In this document: positions 8,628 to 17,647 of the stretch, in pieces
How positions within the stretch are numbered: position 1 is the first letter of the stretch
Layout: the number at the start of each line of letters is the position of its first letter
Assembly: GCF_030378205.1 (NCBI RefSeq)
Contig: NZ_CP127385.1
Coordinates: forward strand, 4,132,001-4,196,000
Direction: 5' to 3'
DNA: 64,000 nucleotides
From: Bradyrhizobium sp. NP1
GTDB lineage: Bacteria; Pseudomonadota; Alphaproteobacteria; Rhizobiales; Xanthobacteraceae
Made by a program: the position numbers and the translations under genes
Notes under the pieces: generated by a model
The model's input: only the letters and a program-made list of their open reading frames with translations
Database searches by the model: none
What the model was told of the DNA's origin: nothing

Positions 8628-9685
8628 GTCGAAATCCGCTCCACGACCGGCGGCGTCCACACCACCTGATCGATCCGCAACGCCCCGCTCGCCAGCATCA
8701 CCAGGCGGTCGAATCCAAGCGCGACGCCGCTCGCTTCGGGCATCTCGACAAGGGCGGCGAGAAAGTCCTCATCGAGTGGATAGCGCTCGCCATAGCGCCG
8801 CTGCTTCTCGTCCATCGCAGCCGCAAAGCGCCGGCGCTGCTCGGCCGCGTCGGTCAATTCGCCAAAGCCGTTGGCGAGCTCGACCCCGCAGGCATAGACC
8901 TCGAAGCGCTCGGCGACACGGGGATCGACAGCCTTGGGGCGCGCCAGCGCCGCCTCGGGCACTGGATATTCGAACAGGACGGTCAGACGCCCCTGCCCGA
9001 GATGCGGCTCGACATGCTCGACCAGGACCTTGCTGAAGATGTCGGACCAGGTGTCATCGGCCGCAATCCGCACCTTGTCGCGGGCCGCCTCCGCAAGCGC
9101 CGCGCGGTCGCCCGCGCCGTCCGCCACCGTTGCCAGGAGATCGATGCCGGCAAAGCGGTCGAAGGCGGTCGCAACCGTCAGCAATTCCGGCTCGATGAAG
9201 GGATCGGCGGTCCGGCCGCGAAAGGCGAACCGCCCGATCCCGGTGGCATCAGCCGCATGCGCGATCACGACGACGGTGTCGGCGATCACGGCGTCATAGG
9301 GCGCGTTGGCGCGGTACCATTCCAGCATGGTGAATTCCGGCAGGTGCAAGTCGCCGCGCTCGCGGTCGCGGAACACGCGCGCGAACTCGAAGATCCGGCT
9401 CTCGCCCGCGGCGAGCAGCTTCTTGCAGGCGAATTCCGGTGAGGTTCGCAAATAGCGCCGTGTGCGGCGGCCCTCCCCGTCCTGCAATTCGGCCGACGGG
9501 GCATGCAGATGGGTCTCGTTGCCGGGGGAGACCTGCAGGATGCCGGTCTCGACCTCGACAAAGCCCTGCTCGCCGAACCAGCCACGCAAGCTGCGGGTAA
9601 CCTCGCCCCGCGCCAGCAGAAACGGCCGTGCATCGGCGTGCCGGGCGGGCGTCCACCAGGGCGAGAGGCGATCGTTCGCAGCCAT
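8624..9685 (-). CDS. epmA: EF-P lysyltransferase EpmA (GenX/PoxA)
   Basis: A 353-residue class II lysyl-tRNA-synthetase-like protein without the anticodon-binding domain. It shows the class II motifs [38 protein letters not shown] and a terminal [16 protein letters not shown]. EpmA ligates (beta-)lysine to a conserved lysine of EF-P so that ribosomes stalled at proline runs can proceed. The start at 9685 ([11 protein letters not shown]) is chosen because the conserved region begins there. It overlaps epmB by four bases and is divergent from efp across a 138-bp spacer. Confidence 0.94.
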   Translation of the reverse strand: MAANDRLSPWWTPARHADARPFLLARGEVTRSLRGWFGEQGFVEVETGILQVSPGNETHLHAPSAELQDGEGRRTRRYLRTSPEFACKKLLAAGESRIFEFARVFRDRERGDLHLPEFTMLEWYRANAPYDAVIADTVVVIAHAADATGIGRFAFRGRTADPFIEPELLTVATAFDRFAGIDLLATVADGAGDRAALAEAARDKVRIAADDTWSDIFSKVLVEHVEPHLGQGRLTVLFEYPVPEAALARPKAVDPRVAERFEVYACGVELANGFGELTDAAEQRRRFAAAMDEKQRRYGERYPLDEDFLAALVEMPEASGVALGFDRLVMLASGALRIDQVVWTPPVVERIST

Positions 9686-9823
9686 CAATCGACCCTTCCG
9701 CGGCAGCGCAAAGTGCTGGTAAAGCCGGACAAAATCAGTATGTTGCGCCCCGAAATCGCCCGGCTGGCCCTCGGACACCCCCGTCCCGCACGGCTGGAGC
9801 CTGGAACATCAGGAAAAACACCT

Positions 9824-10390
9824 TTGAGAGTCATCGCCAGTTCTATTCGCAAGGGCAACGTGATCGAGCAAGACGGCAAGCTTTATGTCGTTCTGAGCGC
9901 CGAGAATATCCATCCCGGCAAGGGCACGCCCGTCAGTCAGGTCGAAATGCGCCGAATCAGCGACGGGGTAAAGATCTCGGAGCGCTACAAGACCACCGAC
10001 CAGGTCGAAAAGGCGACCGTCGAGGAGCGCAATTTCACCTACCTCTACGAGGATGGCGACGGCTACCATTTCATGAACCCCGAGACCTACGACCAGATCG
10101 CGGTCTCCAAGGACGTGATCGGCGGCGCCTCCGCCTATCTGCAGGAAAACATGACCGTGAAGCTGTCGCTTCACGACATGAACCCGATCGCGGTCCAGCT
10201 GCCGCAGCGCGTGACGCTGGAAGTGGTCGATACCGAGCCGGTCACCAAGGGCCAGACCGCGTCGTCCTCCTACAAGCCCGCCGTGCTTTCCAACGGCGTG
10301 CGCACCGCCGTGCCGCCGCATGTCAGCACCGGCACCCGGATCGTGGTCATGACCGAGGACGGCTCCTACGTCGAGCGCGCCAAGGACTAG
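9824..10390 (+). CDS. efp: Elongation factor P
   Basis: A 188-residue EF-P with its three beta-barrel domains. It begins [20 protein letters not shown] with the modifiable tip lysine in HPGKGTP (Lys33) and ends [17 protein letters not shown]...[12 protein letters not shown]. The start is a TTG at 9824, preceded by AGGA about nine bases upstream; it gives the exact family length, whereas the nearest upstream ATG (9740) adds 28 unlikely residues. It relieves ribosome stalling at polyproline. The genes that modify its lysine, epmA and epmB, are immediately divergent, so the Lys33 beta-lysylation route is encoded as one unit. Confidence 0.95.
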   Translation: MRVIASSIRKGNVIEQDGKLYVVLSAENIHPGKGTPVSQVEMRRISDGVKISERYKTTDQVEKATVEERNFTYLYEDGDGYHFMNPETYDQIAVSKDVIGGASAYLQENMTVKLSLHDMNPIAVQLPQRVTLEVVDTEPVTKGQTASSSYKPAVLSNGVRTAVPPHVSTGTRIVVMTEDGSYVERAKD

Positions 10391-10493
10391 CGTCAAGAAT
10401 TGGCGCCCTGCTGTGGCCTCGCCACACTGTTGCGGCCTGCCCGTTTGCGACTAGAGTAGATCGGTTGCAATTTCTGCGCCGGGGGGCGTAGCG

Positions 10494-12095
10494 GTGAGCA
10501 GGTGCATTGCCGGGGTAGGCTCGGGTTGGTTGGCCGCGCTTGTTGTGCTCGCTGCCGCCAAGGGTGCTGTTGCCGCCGATGCGTTCCGTACTCCCGCGAT
10601 CGCAGCCGCCCGCGTCGAATGGCGTGCCGCGGTCGATCAGCTGCGGTCCGAGATCAGCACCCAGCCGGCCGTCGTCGCTGATTTCGCCTTTTCGGGCCGG
10701 CGGCGGCTGCCCGCCTCCGATCCGCGCGCAACGCCGGCGCTGGTGCAGCTCAACGGCGTGACGGGCACGATCTTCACCGGCATCGGCCGCAGCGCCGTGC
10801 CGGTGCTCCTGCCGTTCGACACCGCGGCCTACCTGCAGGCGCGGCAGAACGGGGCAGCGGCTGGCATGCCCCTGTCGCGCTTCCAGGCCGATTTCCGCAC
10901 TGCCGACATGTTCGACGCGGGCCCGGCCGGCTATGACGCGGTGTTCTCGCTCGAGCCCGGCGTTGGCGACGGCCTGCCGGTGCGGGTCTTTGCGAGGCCG
11001 GTCGAGGTGCAGATCACGGGATCGCTTCTCATCTACGACCTCGCCGATCCCCAGGGCGGCAAGGGCGAGCCGGTCAAGGCGCTCGCCGCGCAATATCCCG
11101 ACATCCGCCGCTTCATCCGCGAGGGCTATGTCCGCTACGCCTTCACCCGCTTCGGCGTCCCCTATGTGGTCTCGATCCAGTGCCTCGACAGCGCGCCGCG
11201 GCCGCGGCGGCTGGCCTGTCGCGAAGCCTATCCCGTCGCCGAACGCTTCCTGAAGGCGCTACGCGTGGCGGGCGGCCTGCCGTCCCGCGCGCGCACGGAC
11301 GTCGCGTCCGAAATCGCCGAGCGGCCGGCCGAGCGCTCGGCCGATTTCACCTACCGGCCGAGCGGCGACATCATCACCGGCAGCGGCTATCACCGGCAGA
11401 GCGGCCGGGTCGATTTCAACGCGTATTCGCAACTGCGCTTTCCGCTGGAGAAGTGGCCTGCCTTCATCCACTCGCAATCGTTCCGGCGCGACCGGTCCGA
11501 GCCCGCCGCCGGCTACCCGTCCGGTTATCCCTGGCGGGACAATTTCTGCGAGTCGCGCAGCTTCGGCGTCGGGCAATGCCCGACCGGGTTCGGCCACCAG
11601 GGCGAGGACATCCGGCGGCCCTGTCCGCCGGCGGGCGCAACCAGCGAGCCCTGCGATCCCAGGCGACAGGCGGTGGTTGCGGTGCGCGACGGCGTCGTGA
11701 TCCGCTCGCTGAATCAGCAGGCCGCGACGCTGCAGATCAACACCCGCAACGAGCACATCCGCTTCCGCTACATGCACATGAATCCGTCGGCGATGGACGC
11801 CGACGGCCTGCTGAACGGGCGCATCGTCGCCGAAGGCGAAAAGATCGGCGTGGTTTCCAACTATCTCGACCACCCCAACGGCACCACGCGCCATCTGCAT
11901 TTCGACGTCCAGGTGTTCACGCGCGACGGCTGGCTCTGGGTCAACCCCTACGTCACGCTGATCGCCGCCTACGAGCGGCTGATCCACGGCCGTGGCCGTG
12001 AGATCGGACCGGAGATCGCGGGCTCGCCGACGGTCGCACACGCCGGACCGGACGCCGCGATGCGTTCCGACGTCCAGGAAGGCCGCGAGAACTAG
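10494..12095 (+). CDS. M23-type peptidase-like exported protein
   Basis: A 533-residue protein with a Sec signal peptide (about residues 1-27), a long uncharacterised N-terminal region, and a C-terminal LytM/M23-like domain. Zinc ligands are visible as His368/Asp372 (GHQGED) and the HLH pair His467/His469 in RHLHFDVQVF. These match the HxxxD and HxH signatures of peptidoglycan endopeptidases, so a periplasmic cell-wall role is likely. The start is a GTG with a GGGGGG-type ribosome site. The N-terminal 330 residues match no domain I know. A Bug-type binding protein follows after 32 bp. Confidence 0.75.
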   Translation: MSRCIAGVGSGWLAALVVLAAAKGAVAADAFRTPAIAAARVEWRAAVDQLRSEISTQPAVVADFAFSGRRRLPASDPRATPALVQLNGVTGTIFTGIGRSAVPVLLPFDTAAYLQARQNGAAAGMPLSRFQADFRTADMFDAGPAGYDAVFSLEPGVGDGLPVRVFARPVEVQITGSLLIYDLADPQGGKGEPVKALAAQYPDIRRFIREGYVRYAFTRFGVPYVVSIQCLDSAPRPRRLACREAYPVAERFLKALRVAGGLPSRARTDVASEIAERPAERSADFTYRPSGDIITGSGYHRQSGRVDFNAYSQLRFPLEKWPAFIHSQSFRRDRSEPAAGYPSGYPWRDNFCESRSFGVGQCPTGFGHQGEDIRRPCPPAGATSEPCDPRRQAVVAVRDGVVIRSLNQQAATLQINTRNEHIRFRYMHMNPSAMDADGLLNGRIVAEGEKIGVVSNYLDHPNGTTRHLHFDVQVFTRDGWLWVNPYVTLIAAYERLIHGRGREIGPEIAGSPTVAHAGPDAAMRSDVQEGREN

Positions 12096-12127
12096 CGCCC
12101 GCGGGGTTTTGAAAGGGAGATCAGGAC

Positions 12128-13021
12128 GTGGGCCTCAATCGCCGACATTTCCTTGCCGCCACGGCCGCGCTCGGCGCATTTCCGGCCCCGGCGGCCGCGG
12201 CGCAAAAACCCTATCCGACGCGGCCGGTCCGCCTGATCGTGCCCTACCGGCCCGGTGCCGGCACCGCGATCGGGGCCGACTATGTCGCGCATGCGGAAGC
12301 GGACGGCTACACCTTCCTGCTCGGCGACCTCGCGACCTATGCGGCCAATCCGAGCCTCTACAAGAAGCTCTCCTACGACCCGCGGAAGGATTTCAGCCCG
12401 ATCAGCCTCACGGGGCGCTTTGCCGTCGTGCTGCTCGTCAACACCAATAAGCTGAAGGTCAGCTCGCTCGCCGAACTGGTCGACGCGGCGAAGAAGGCGC
12501 CGGGCGTGATTGACTACGCCAGCGGCGGCGTCGGCAATCCATTCCACCTCGCGTCGGAAATGCTGGCGCAGGCTGCCGGCATCAAGCTCAACCACATCCC
12601 CTACAAGGGCGCGGCGCCCGCGCTCCAGGATCTCGTGGCCGGACAGGTCGGCATGATGTTCGTCGATTTCGCGACCGCGCGGTCACAGCTCGCGACGCCG
12701 GGCATCAAGGCGCTGGCGGTCGCTGCCACCAGCGAGCTGCCCGGGCTGCCCGGCGTGCCGACGGTTGCATCGAGCTATCCCGGCTTCGAAGTCTGGGCGT
12801 GGCAGGGTTTTGTGGCGCCGGCGGCGACCCCGGCTGAGATCATTGCCAGGCTGCGCGAAAGCTATATCGGCGCAATCGGCGACGCCGAGATCAGGAAGAA
12901 GCTCAACGAAGCCGGCATCGACGTCCTGCAGAGCACACCTGCCGAGTTCGCAAGCTACATGAACGACGAAGCCCAGAAATGGGCGAAGGTCATCAAGACG
13001 GCGAACATCCAGATCGACTAG
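12128..13021 (+). CDS. Bug/TctC-family solute-binding protein with an internal deletion
   Basis: A 297-residue tripartite tricarboxylate transporter receptor (Bug family) with a signal peptide of Tat-like form (NRRHFLAATAALGAFPAPAAAA). The family features DGYTFLLG, YDPRKDFSPISL and HIPYKGAAPALQDLVAGQVGMMF are present. The N-terminal lobe, however, jumps from RLIVPYRPGAG straight to TAIGADYV, skipping about 28-30 residues that normally separate the first ligand loop (VPFPPGG) from the NRPGAGG loop. The protein is short for the family (usually near 325), so it may be non-functional or altered in ligand binding. No tctA/tctB membrane genes are nearby. Starts with GTG. Confidence 0.82.
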   Translation: MGLNRRHFLAATAALGAFPAPAAAAQKPYPTRPVRLIVPYRPGAGTAIGADYVAHAEADGYTFLLGDLATYAANPSLYKKLSYDPRKDFSPISLTGRFAVVLLVNTNKLKVSSLAELVDAAKKAPGVIDYASGGVGNPFHLASEMLAQAAGIKLNHIPYKGAAPALQDLVAGQVGMMFVDFATARSQLATPGIKALAVAATSELPGLPGVPTVASSYPGFEVWAWQGFVAPAATPAEIIARLRESYIGAIGDAEIRKKLNEAGIDVLQSTPAEFASYMNDEAQKWAKVIKTANIQID

Positions 13022-13039
13022 GGCGTGGGATTGCCTGCT

Positions 13040-13615
13040 TCAGGCCGAGACCATTTCGTAGAGAACGCCGAGCGCCTGGCTTCCCTTTGCCTCGCTGAAG
13101 TCTCCCGCCAGTTGACCCGCGATGGAGGCGATCGATGTCGTAACCACGCCCGACTGGACCAGGCGGCGCAGCGCGGCATCCTCGGTTCGCGGCGAAAGGC
13201 CGCCGCAGGCGTCAACTGCTACCTGGACGTTGAACCCCTGGGCGGCGGCGGAGAGCGCCGAGTGCTGAACGATGATCTCGGTGGCGACGCCCGCAATGAG
13301 CAGCGTACTTCGCTTTACGGCCATGATCGCGGCGCGCGTCGGCGCATGGGTAAAGGCATCGGTGGTGGTCCGCATGTGTTGCGGCAATTCGCCGAGCGCC
13401 GCGGCAATTTCCGGAACGACGGTAGCCTTGCCATTCTGTCCAGGCGCCGTCGTGACCACGCACGGGATCGCAAAGATGCCGGCGAGCTTCGCAAGTGCCG
13501 AGACGGCGCGGCGCAGCCGGGCCTGTTCGTTTGTGGTGGCGAGTTCAACGATCCCGAGTTGCAGGTCTGCGAACAAGATCACCGTGCCCGAGGGATCGAG
13601 CGGCGCATAGCTCAT
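13040..13615 (-). CDS. Isochorismatase-like protein (YcaC type) lacking the catalytic cysteine
   Basis: A 191-residue cysteine-hydrolase-fold protein. The catalytic Asp17 is present in ILFADLQ and Arg82 in MRTTTDAF fills the usual basic position of the YcaC group. The nucleophile region reads GVATEIIVQHSA, with Ile115 where family members normally have Cys. It therefore probably cannot use the standard cysteine chemistry; related sets without the cysteine are known in the superfamily. It is divergent from an AraC-type regulator across 128 bp, suggesting joint regulation. Substrate unknown. Confidence 0.8.
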   Translation of the reverse strand: MSYAPLDPSGTVILFADLQLGIVELATTNEQARLRRAVSALAKLAGIFAIPCVVTTAPGQNGKATVVPEIAAALGELPQHMRTTTDAFTHAPTRAAIMAVKRSTLLIAGVATEIIVQHSALSAAAQGFNVQVAVDACGGLSPRTEDAALRRLVQSGVVTTSIASIAGQLAGDFSEAKGSQALGVLYEMVSA

Positions 13616-13656
13616 GACGCGTCTCCTTTCAGCTTTTCATGGCGCAGACGCGCCGC

Positions 13657-13677
13657 CCGTCTATCCTAATAAGACGG
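13657..13677. promoter_or_regulatory. Inverted repeat CCGTCT-N9-AGACGG in a divergent promoter
   Basis: A 6-bp perfect inverted repeat in the spacer between the isochorismatase-like gene (start 13615) and the AraC regulator (start 13744). Position and symmetry suggest an operator for the adjacent regulator, but AraC-family sites are often direct repeats, so this is a weak call. Confidence 0.35.
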
Positions 13678-13743
13678 CCGCCCGGTTGACTATGGCAGGA
13701 ACGCCGAGTTCATTGACCGGACGTCCGAAGATGGAAGAGCCGC

Positions 13744-14688
13744 ATGTCACTATTGGGTGAACTGCCGGATGTCGTTTCCGAGGTTCTTGACCTGGTCCGG
13801 ATGCGCGCCGAACTGGTCTGCGCGAACGAGTTCGTGACGCCGTGGGCATTCAGCTTCAAACAGCCGGTCTCACATTTCCATATCATCGAGCGTGGAACAG
13901 CCTGGCTTGCACTCGACGATCGCTCACGGCCGATGCAACTCAAGCCCGGCGATCTGATTTTCCTGCCGCTCGGCGCCGGCCATACGCTTTCCAGCGACCC
14001 GAAATTGAAGGCCCGGCCGATCGAAACGATCATTCCCTATTATGACGGCACGATCTATCGGCAACCCGGCAAGGGAAAGCAGACGCACATCGTTTGCGGG
14101 CGGTTCACTTTTGCCGGCGTGCTCGCGCCACGCCTTCTCGCGCTGCTGCCCAAAGTCATCCACCTGCAACCCGAACGGGGACGCGCGTTCGAGTGGCTTC
14201 GCCTGACCAGTCACTTCCTGGTCGAGGAGACGCGCAACCCGAGACCGGGCTCCGCGACCATGGTCATCCGGCTGCTGCACCTGCTGTTCACTCAGGCCGT
14301 TCGTGAATCGGCAGCCAAGCGCCCATCGAACCTCGGATGGATGAGCGGGCTGATCGACGCCAGGATCGGCCGCGCGCTGTCAGCCATTCACGGCGATCCG
14401 GCAAAGCCCTGGTCGGTCGCTGCCCTTGCCGATATTGCGGGCCTGTCGCGATCAGCTTTTGCCGATCGTTTCACGCAACTCGTCGGTTCTTCCCCCCTAC
14501 GCTACCTCACAGCATGGCGCCTTGACCTCGCCGCCGACTACCTGCGCACGGGCACCTGCAGCATTGGCGAAATCGCCGGGATCGTCGGATATGGCTCAGA
14601 AACAGCGCTGACGCGGGCGTTCAAGGCCAGATTCGGCGCGAGCCCTGGCACATTTCGCCGCCGCCGCAATGGATCAATTCGCTCCTAG
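13744..14688 (+). CDS. AraC-family transcriptional regulator
   Basis: A 314-residue protein with an N-terminal cupin-type sensor (about residues 10-190, containing ERGTAWLALDDRSRPMQLKPGD) and a C-terminal double helix-turn-helix (about residues 210-310) with LADIAGLSRSAFADRFTQLVG and IAGIVGYGSETALTRAFKARFG. This matches the AraC group with a cupin_6-type N-terminal domain, often found next to oxidoreductase or hydrolase genes. It is divergent from the isochorismatase-like gene and probably controls it. A GGAAGAG ribosome site supports ATG 13744. Confidence 0.88.
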   Translation: MSLLGELPDVVSEVLDLVRMRAELVCANEFVTPWAFSFKQPVSHFHIIERGTAWLALDDRSRPMQLKPGDLIFLPLGAGHTLSSDPKLKARPIETIIPYYDGTIYRQPGKGKQTHIVCGRFTFAGVLAPRLLALLPKVIHLQPERGRAFEWLRLTSHFLVEETRNPRPGSATMVIRLLHLLFTQAVRESAAKRPSNLGWMSGLIDARIGRALSAIHGDPAKPWSVAALADIAGLSRSAFADRFTQLVGSSPLRYLTAWRLDLAADYLRTGTCSIGEIAGIVGYGSETALTRAFKARFGASPGTFRRRRNGSIRS

Positions 14689-14839
14689 ACCAACGCGCAC
14701 GGCCGGTTCGGGCGAAGGTGGTACGTCCTGAGCGCCCTCCTTCCGTCGTGCAATGCACGACTTCGCGCTGTTAAGCGAATGTGATGCGCGGTTCTCGTGC
14801 CCTGCCATACGATGCGGACAGGACGGCATAGGATTTCCG

Positions 14840-16441
14840 ATGTCTGGCACTGTTGGCGTACGGAACGGCGCGCTCGCGTTTGCAGCCTTGTTTGCCAGCG
14901 TGGCTGCGGCCAGCGCGGCACCGCCCGGTCAGGTCGTCGGCTTCATCGACGCCGTTCAGTATGGGAGCGACGGTCAATATCACGTGTCCGGCTGGGCCTG
15001 CCAGCAAGGCAATCGCAATTCCATCGACGTTCATGTCTATGCGGGCCATCCTGCCGGCGCCGGCGGCACGCTCGTCGTTGTCGGCAGGGCGGACATCGGC
15101 AACGAGCCGGCCGTTGACCGCGAATGCCACGACGCCGACGGCGGCAAGCACCGCTTCCACATCGCGCTTCCCAATCAATTGCTGCGCACCTTTCAGAAGA
15201 AGAACCTGTACGTGCACGGGATCGCGCTGGCCGGCAATGTCGAGAATGCGGCCATCTTCCGCTCCGGACAATTGCAGCTCCCAGCGCCGAAATGGCCGCC
15301 CGATCCGCCCACACCCGCCTTTCTCGACGGCGCGCCGGTCGCAGCCTTCGACACCAGGCACGATTCCTGCGAGGAGACCGACATCCCGGATGCGCCAGCG
15401 CGCGCCTTTCGCGACTACAAGGGGACGGTGCATCTGGTCGCGTCGCATTTGGTGACGCGCGCGAGCATCGGACCGACGCTTGAAGCGGCCAGGCACAATT
15501 GCAACGTCGTCTATCGCTCTGCCAAAAACGGCAATCCCGCGGCGTTCGACGACTCCACCTGGCTCACCAACTTCTATCCGATCGACGGCAAGCAGGTCGT
15601 GGCACTCGGCCACATGGAATATCATGGCTGGGACCATGCCGGCATGTGCGCGACCAGGAGCGATACGCCGACCTGCTGGTACAATGCCGAAACGTTCCTG
15701 ACGTCGAGCGATGGCGGCTATCATTTCGGCGCGCCGAAATACCTGCTCGGCTTTCCCTACAAGTACGAGCTCAACAAGGGACCGGAAGGCTACAGCGTCG
15801 ACACCAACATCCTGAAGGTCGGCGAGTGGTTCTATGCGACGGCCTATAGCTGGGCCTGGCCGCCGGGATGTGGCGGCGGCAAAGGTCAATCTCCGTGCCT
15901 GGTGCCCGACGCCACTTGCCCGATCCGCACGGCCAACGTGCTTGATCCCGCGTCGTGGCGCGGCTGGGACGGCAAGGATTTCACGGTTGCTTTCGTCGAT
16001 CCCTATCGGACGCCGATCGCCAATCCGAAGGCGCACATCTGCGTACCCGCGCCCTATCTCGACTATTCCAACGGCACCAGCTTTCATGAGGCCGGCCGCC
16101 TGTTCGTCGCGACGCTCTGGAACCAGGGGTCGGGCGGCTTTGGCCCGCGCGGGGTCTATTTCACGACGTCGCCCGACTTCATCCACTGGAGCACGCCGCA
16201 CCTCGCGCTCACCCTCGACCAGATGCTGCGCCGTGAGCCGGAAGGCAACTGGTCATACGGCTATTTCTCGCTGATCGATCCGAATGCGAAGGACCCGAAC
16301 TTCTCGACCATCACCGACCATCCGTACCTGTATTATGTCCGGATGGACGGCAACCACCCTCCGTATCAGCGCGTGCTGTTCCGCCAGAAGATCAAGCTGG
16401 ACTGGCTCATCAAGGCGGCTGCAGCAGCGCCCCGGCCATAG
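14840..16441 (+). CDS. Secreted beta-propeller protein (glycosidase/sialidase-like)
   Basis: A 533-residue exported protein with a Sec signal peptide (MSGTVGVRNGALAFAALFAS). An N-terminal module of about 110 residues (GFIDAV...YHVSGWACQQGN...VHVYAGHPAG...HRFHIALPN) resembles the GWAC-type accessory domain of proteobacterial secreted proteins. After a proline-rich linker, a region with repeated short strand motifs (SSDGGYHFG, DTNILKVGEWFYATAYSW, TTSPDFIHWSTP) resembles a five-bladed glycosidase or sialidase propeller. Catalytic residues cannot be assigned, so the enzyme class is open. It stands alone, with AGGA before ATG 14840. Confidence 0.6.
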   Translation: MSGTVGVRNGALAFAALFASVAAASAAPPGQVVGFIDAVQYGSDGQYHVSGWACQQGNRNSIDVHVYAGHPAGAGGTLVVVGRADIGNEPAVDRECHDADGGKHRFHIALPNQLLRTFQKKNLYVHGIALAGNVENAAIFRSGQLQLPAPKWPPDPPTPAFLDGAPVAAFDTRHDSCEETDIPDAPARAFRDYKGTVHLVASHLVTRASIGPTLEAARHNCNVVYRSAKNGNPAAFDDSTWLTNFYPIDGKQVVALGHMEYHGWDHAGMCATRSDTPTCWYNAETFLTSSDGGYHFGAPKYLLGFPYKYELNKGPEGYSVDTNILKVGEWFYATAYSWAWPPGCGGGKGQSPCLVPDATCPIRTANVLDPASWRGWDGKDFTVAFVDPYRTPIANPKAHICVPAPYLDYSNGTSFHEAGRLFVATLWNQGSGGFGPRGVYFTTSPDFIHWSTPHLALTLDQMLRREPEGNWSYGYFSLIDPNAKDPNFSTITDHPYLYYVRMDGNHPPYQRVLFRQKIKLDWLIKAAAAAPRP

Positions 16442-16492
16442 CGCGATGCTCCCGTTTTGCGCACTGGCGCGATCGCCTGCACCGCCTCCCGG

Positions 16493-16963
16493 TCAGGCCA
16501 CACGAGGTTTCGCTCGCGGCGGGGGAGTCCAGCGATAGGCCGCGCCAAACCGGTTCCAGCCGTTGATCGAGGCGATCGCCGAGGTGAGATAGGTCAGTTC
16601 CTTCTCGGAGAATTCCGCATTCGCTTCCGCATAGAGCTCATCGCTGACGCCGTTGCTGATCAGCGTGAGCGCCTCGGTCCATGCCAGCGCCGCACGCTCA
16701 CGCACCGAGAATTGCGGCGCCTCGCGCCACACCGCGACCAGGTTGAGCTTGTCGATGGAGACGCCGAGACTCTCGGCCTGCAGGATGTGGAACTGCACGC
16801 AGAAGGCGCAGCCGTTGATCTGCGACGCGCGTATCTTGATCAACTCGAGAAGCTCCTTCTCGATCCCGGCTTTCGCCGCCTGCTGGCCGAGCGCGCGGAG
16901 GGTTTCGTAAACGTCCGGCGCGAACTTCTGCAGGTCGGCATATTCCTTGCGGGCGTGCATCAT
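16493..16963 (-). CDS. Carboxymuconolactone decarboxylase / AhpD-family protein
   Basis: A 156-residue alkylhydroperoxidase-like protein with the redox motif CxxC plus histidine in INGCAFCVQFH (Cys52, Cys55, His59), typical of the AhpD core. Proteins of this type are small helical oligomers that reduce peroxides or serve as disulfide reductants. It is divergent from a MarR-type regulator, with a perfect 16-bp palindrome in the 81-bp spacer, an arrangement common for peroxide- or quinone-responsive MarR/AhpD pairs. It acts in the cytoplasm. Its reductant is not encoded nearby. Confidence 0.88.
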   Translation of the reverse strand: MMHARKEYADLQKFAPDVYETLRALGQQAAKAGIEKELLELIKIRASQINGCAFCVQFHILQAESLGVSIDKLNLVAVWREAPQFSVRERAALAWTEALTLISNGVSDELYAEANAEFSEKELTYLTSAIASINGWNRFGAAYRWTPPPRAKPRVA

Positions 16964-17007
16964 GACTTGTCTCTTTCGACCGATACGTTATCAGTGTTCT
17001 GATTGAT

Positions 17008-17023
17008 TATAAGACCTCTTATA
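17008..17023. promoter_or_regulatory. Probable MarR operator TATAAGA-CC-TCTTATA
   Basis: A perfect 7-bp inverted repeat around CC, lying in the short divergent promoter between the AhpD-like gene (start 16963) and the MarR gene (start 17045). Length and AT-rich symmetry fit MarR-family operators, and it sits where a bound repressor would block both promoters. Confidence 0.7.
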
Positions 17024-17044
17024 TTGAGTGCAAGGGCACGGTCC

Positions 17045-17608
17045 ATGGCGAAGCTGTCACGAAAATCGCTCCCCCGCGGCTCAGGCCGAAAGCCGCCTTC
17101 CCGCGAACGGGCAACCGGCGACAAAAACGGCGGCCGCGCCCCGATCCGCCCGCCGCCACCCGGCGAGGGCAAGCGCGGCGAAGCGGGCTATTTCGGCTAC
17201 CTGTTGCGGCAGGCGCATGCCGCGCATCGCCTCGCCATGGAGCGGACGCTCGCCGACCTCGGCGTGACGCCGCCGCAATTCGTCGTCCTGACGATGTTGA
17301 AGGCCTATCCCGGCCTGTCGGGCGCCGATCTCGCCCGCGTCGCGGTGCAGACGCCGCAGACGATCGGCGTGATCATGCGCAACCTGGAGCGCGACGGCGC
17401 GATCCGAAAAACACCGCATCCCCTTCACGGCCGCGTGCTGCAATGGACCCTGACCCGGCGCGGCCTGGCACTTCTGGAAAAATGCCGCCGGCGCGTGATC
17501 GCGCTGGAACGGCGGCTGGCGCAGGGACTTTCAGCGGGCGCGCAAGCGACAATCCGCCGCTGGCTCGCCAAAATTGCCGCAAACCCGCCAGAACTGGGCC
17601 AGGCGTGA
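17045..17608 (+). CDS. MarR-family transcriptional regulator
   Basis: A 187-residue protein with a basic, proline-rich N-terminal extension (about residues 1-45) followed by a winged-helix MarR domain: ERTLADLGVTPPQFVVLTML, LSGADLARVAVQTPQTIGVIMRNLERDGAIRKTPHP, LQWTLTRRGLALLEKC. The 45-residue lead is unusual for MarR proteins, which are normally about 140-160 residues. It probably represses the divergent AhpD-like gene and itself via the palindrome at 17008-17023. The ATG at 17045 is chosen over a TTG at 17003, which lies within the operator region. Confidence 0.85.
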   Translation: MAKLSRKSLPRGSGRKPPSRERATGDKNGGRAPIRPPPPGEGKRGEAGYFGYLLRQAHAAHRLAMERTLADLGVTPPQFVVLTMLKAYPGLSGADLARVAVQTPQTIGVIMRNLERDGAIRKTPHPLHGRVLQWTLTRRGLALLEKCRRRVIALERRLAQGLSAGAQATIRRWLAKIAANPPELGQA

Positions 17609-17647
17609 GGCGCGAAACCTGCCGCAGCATGGCCGACCCGCGCTAGA

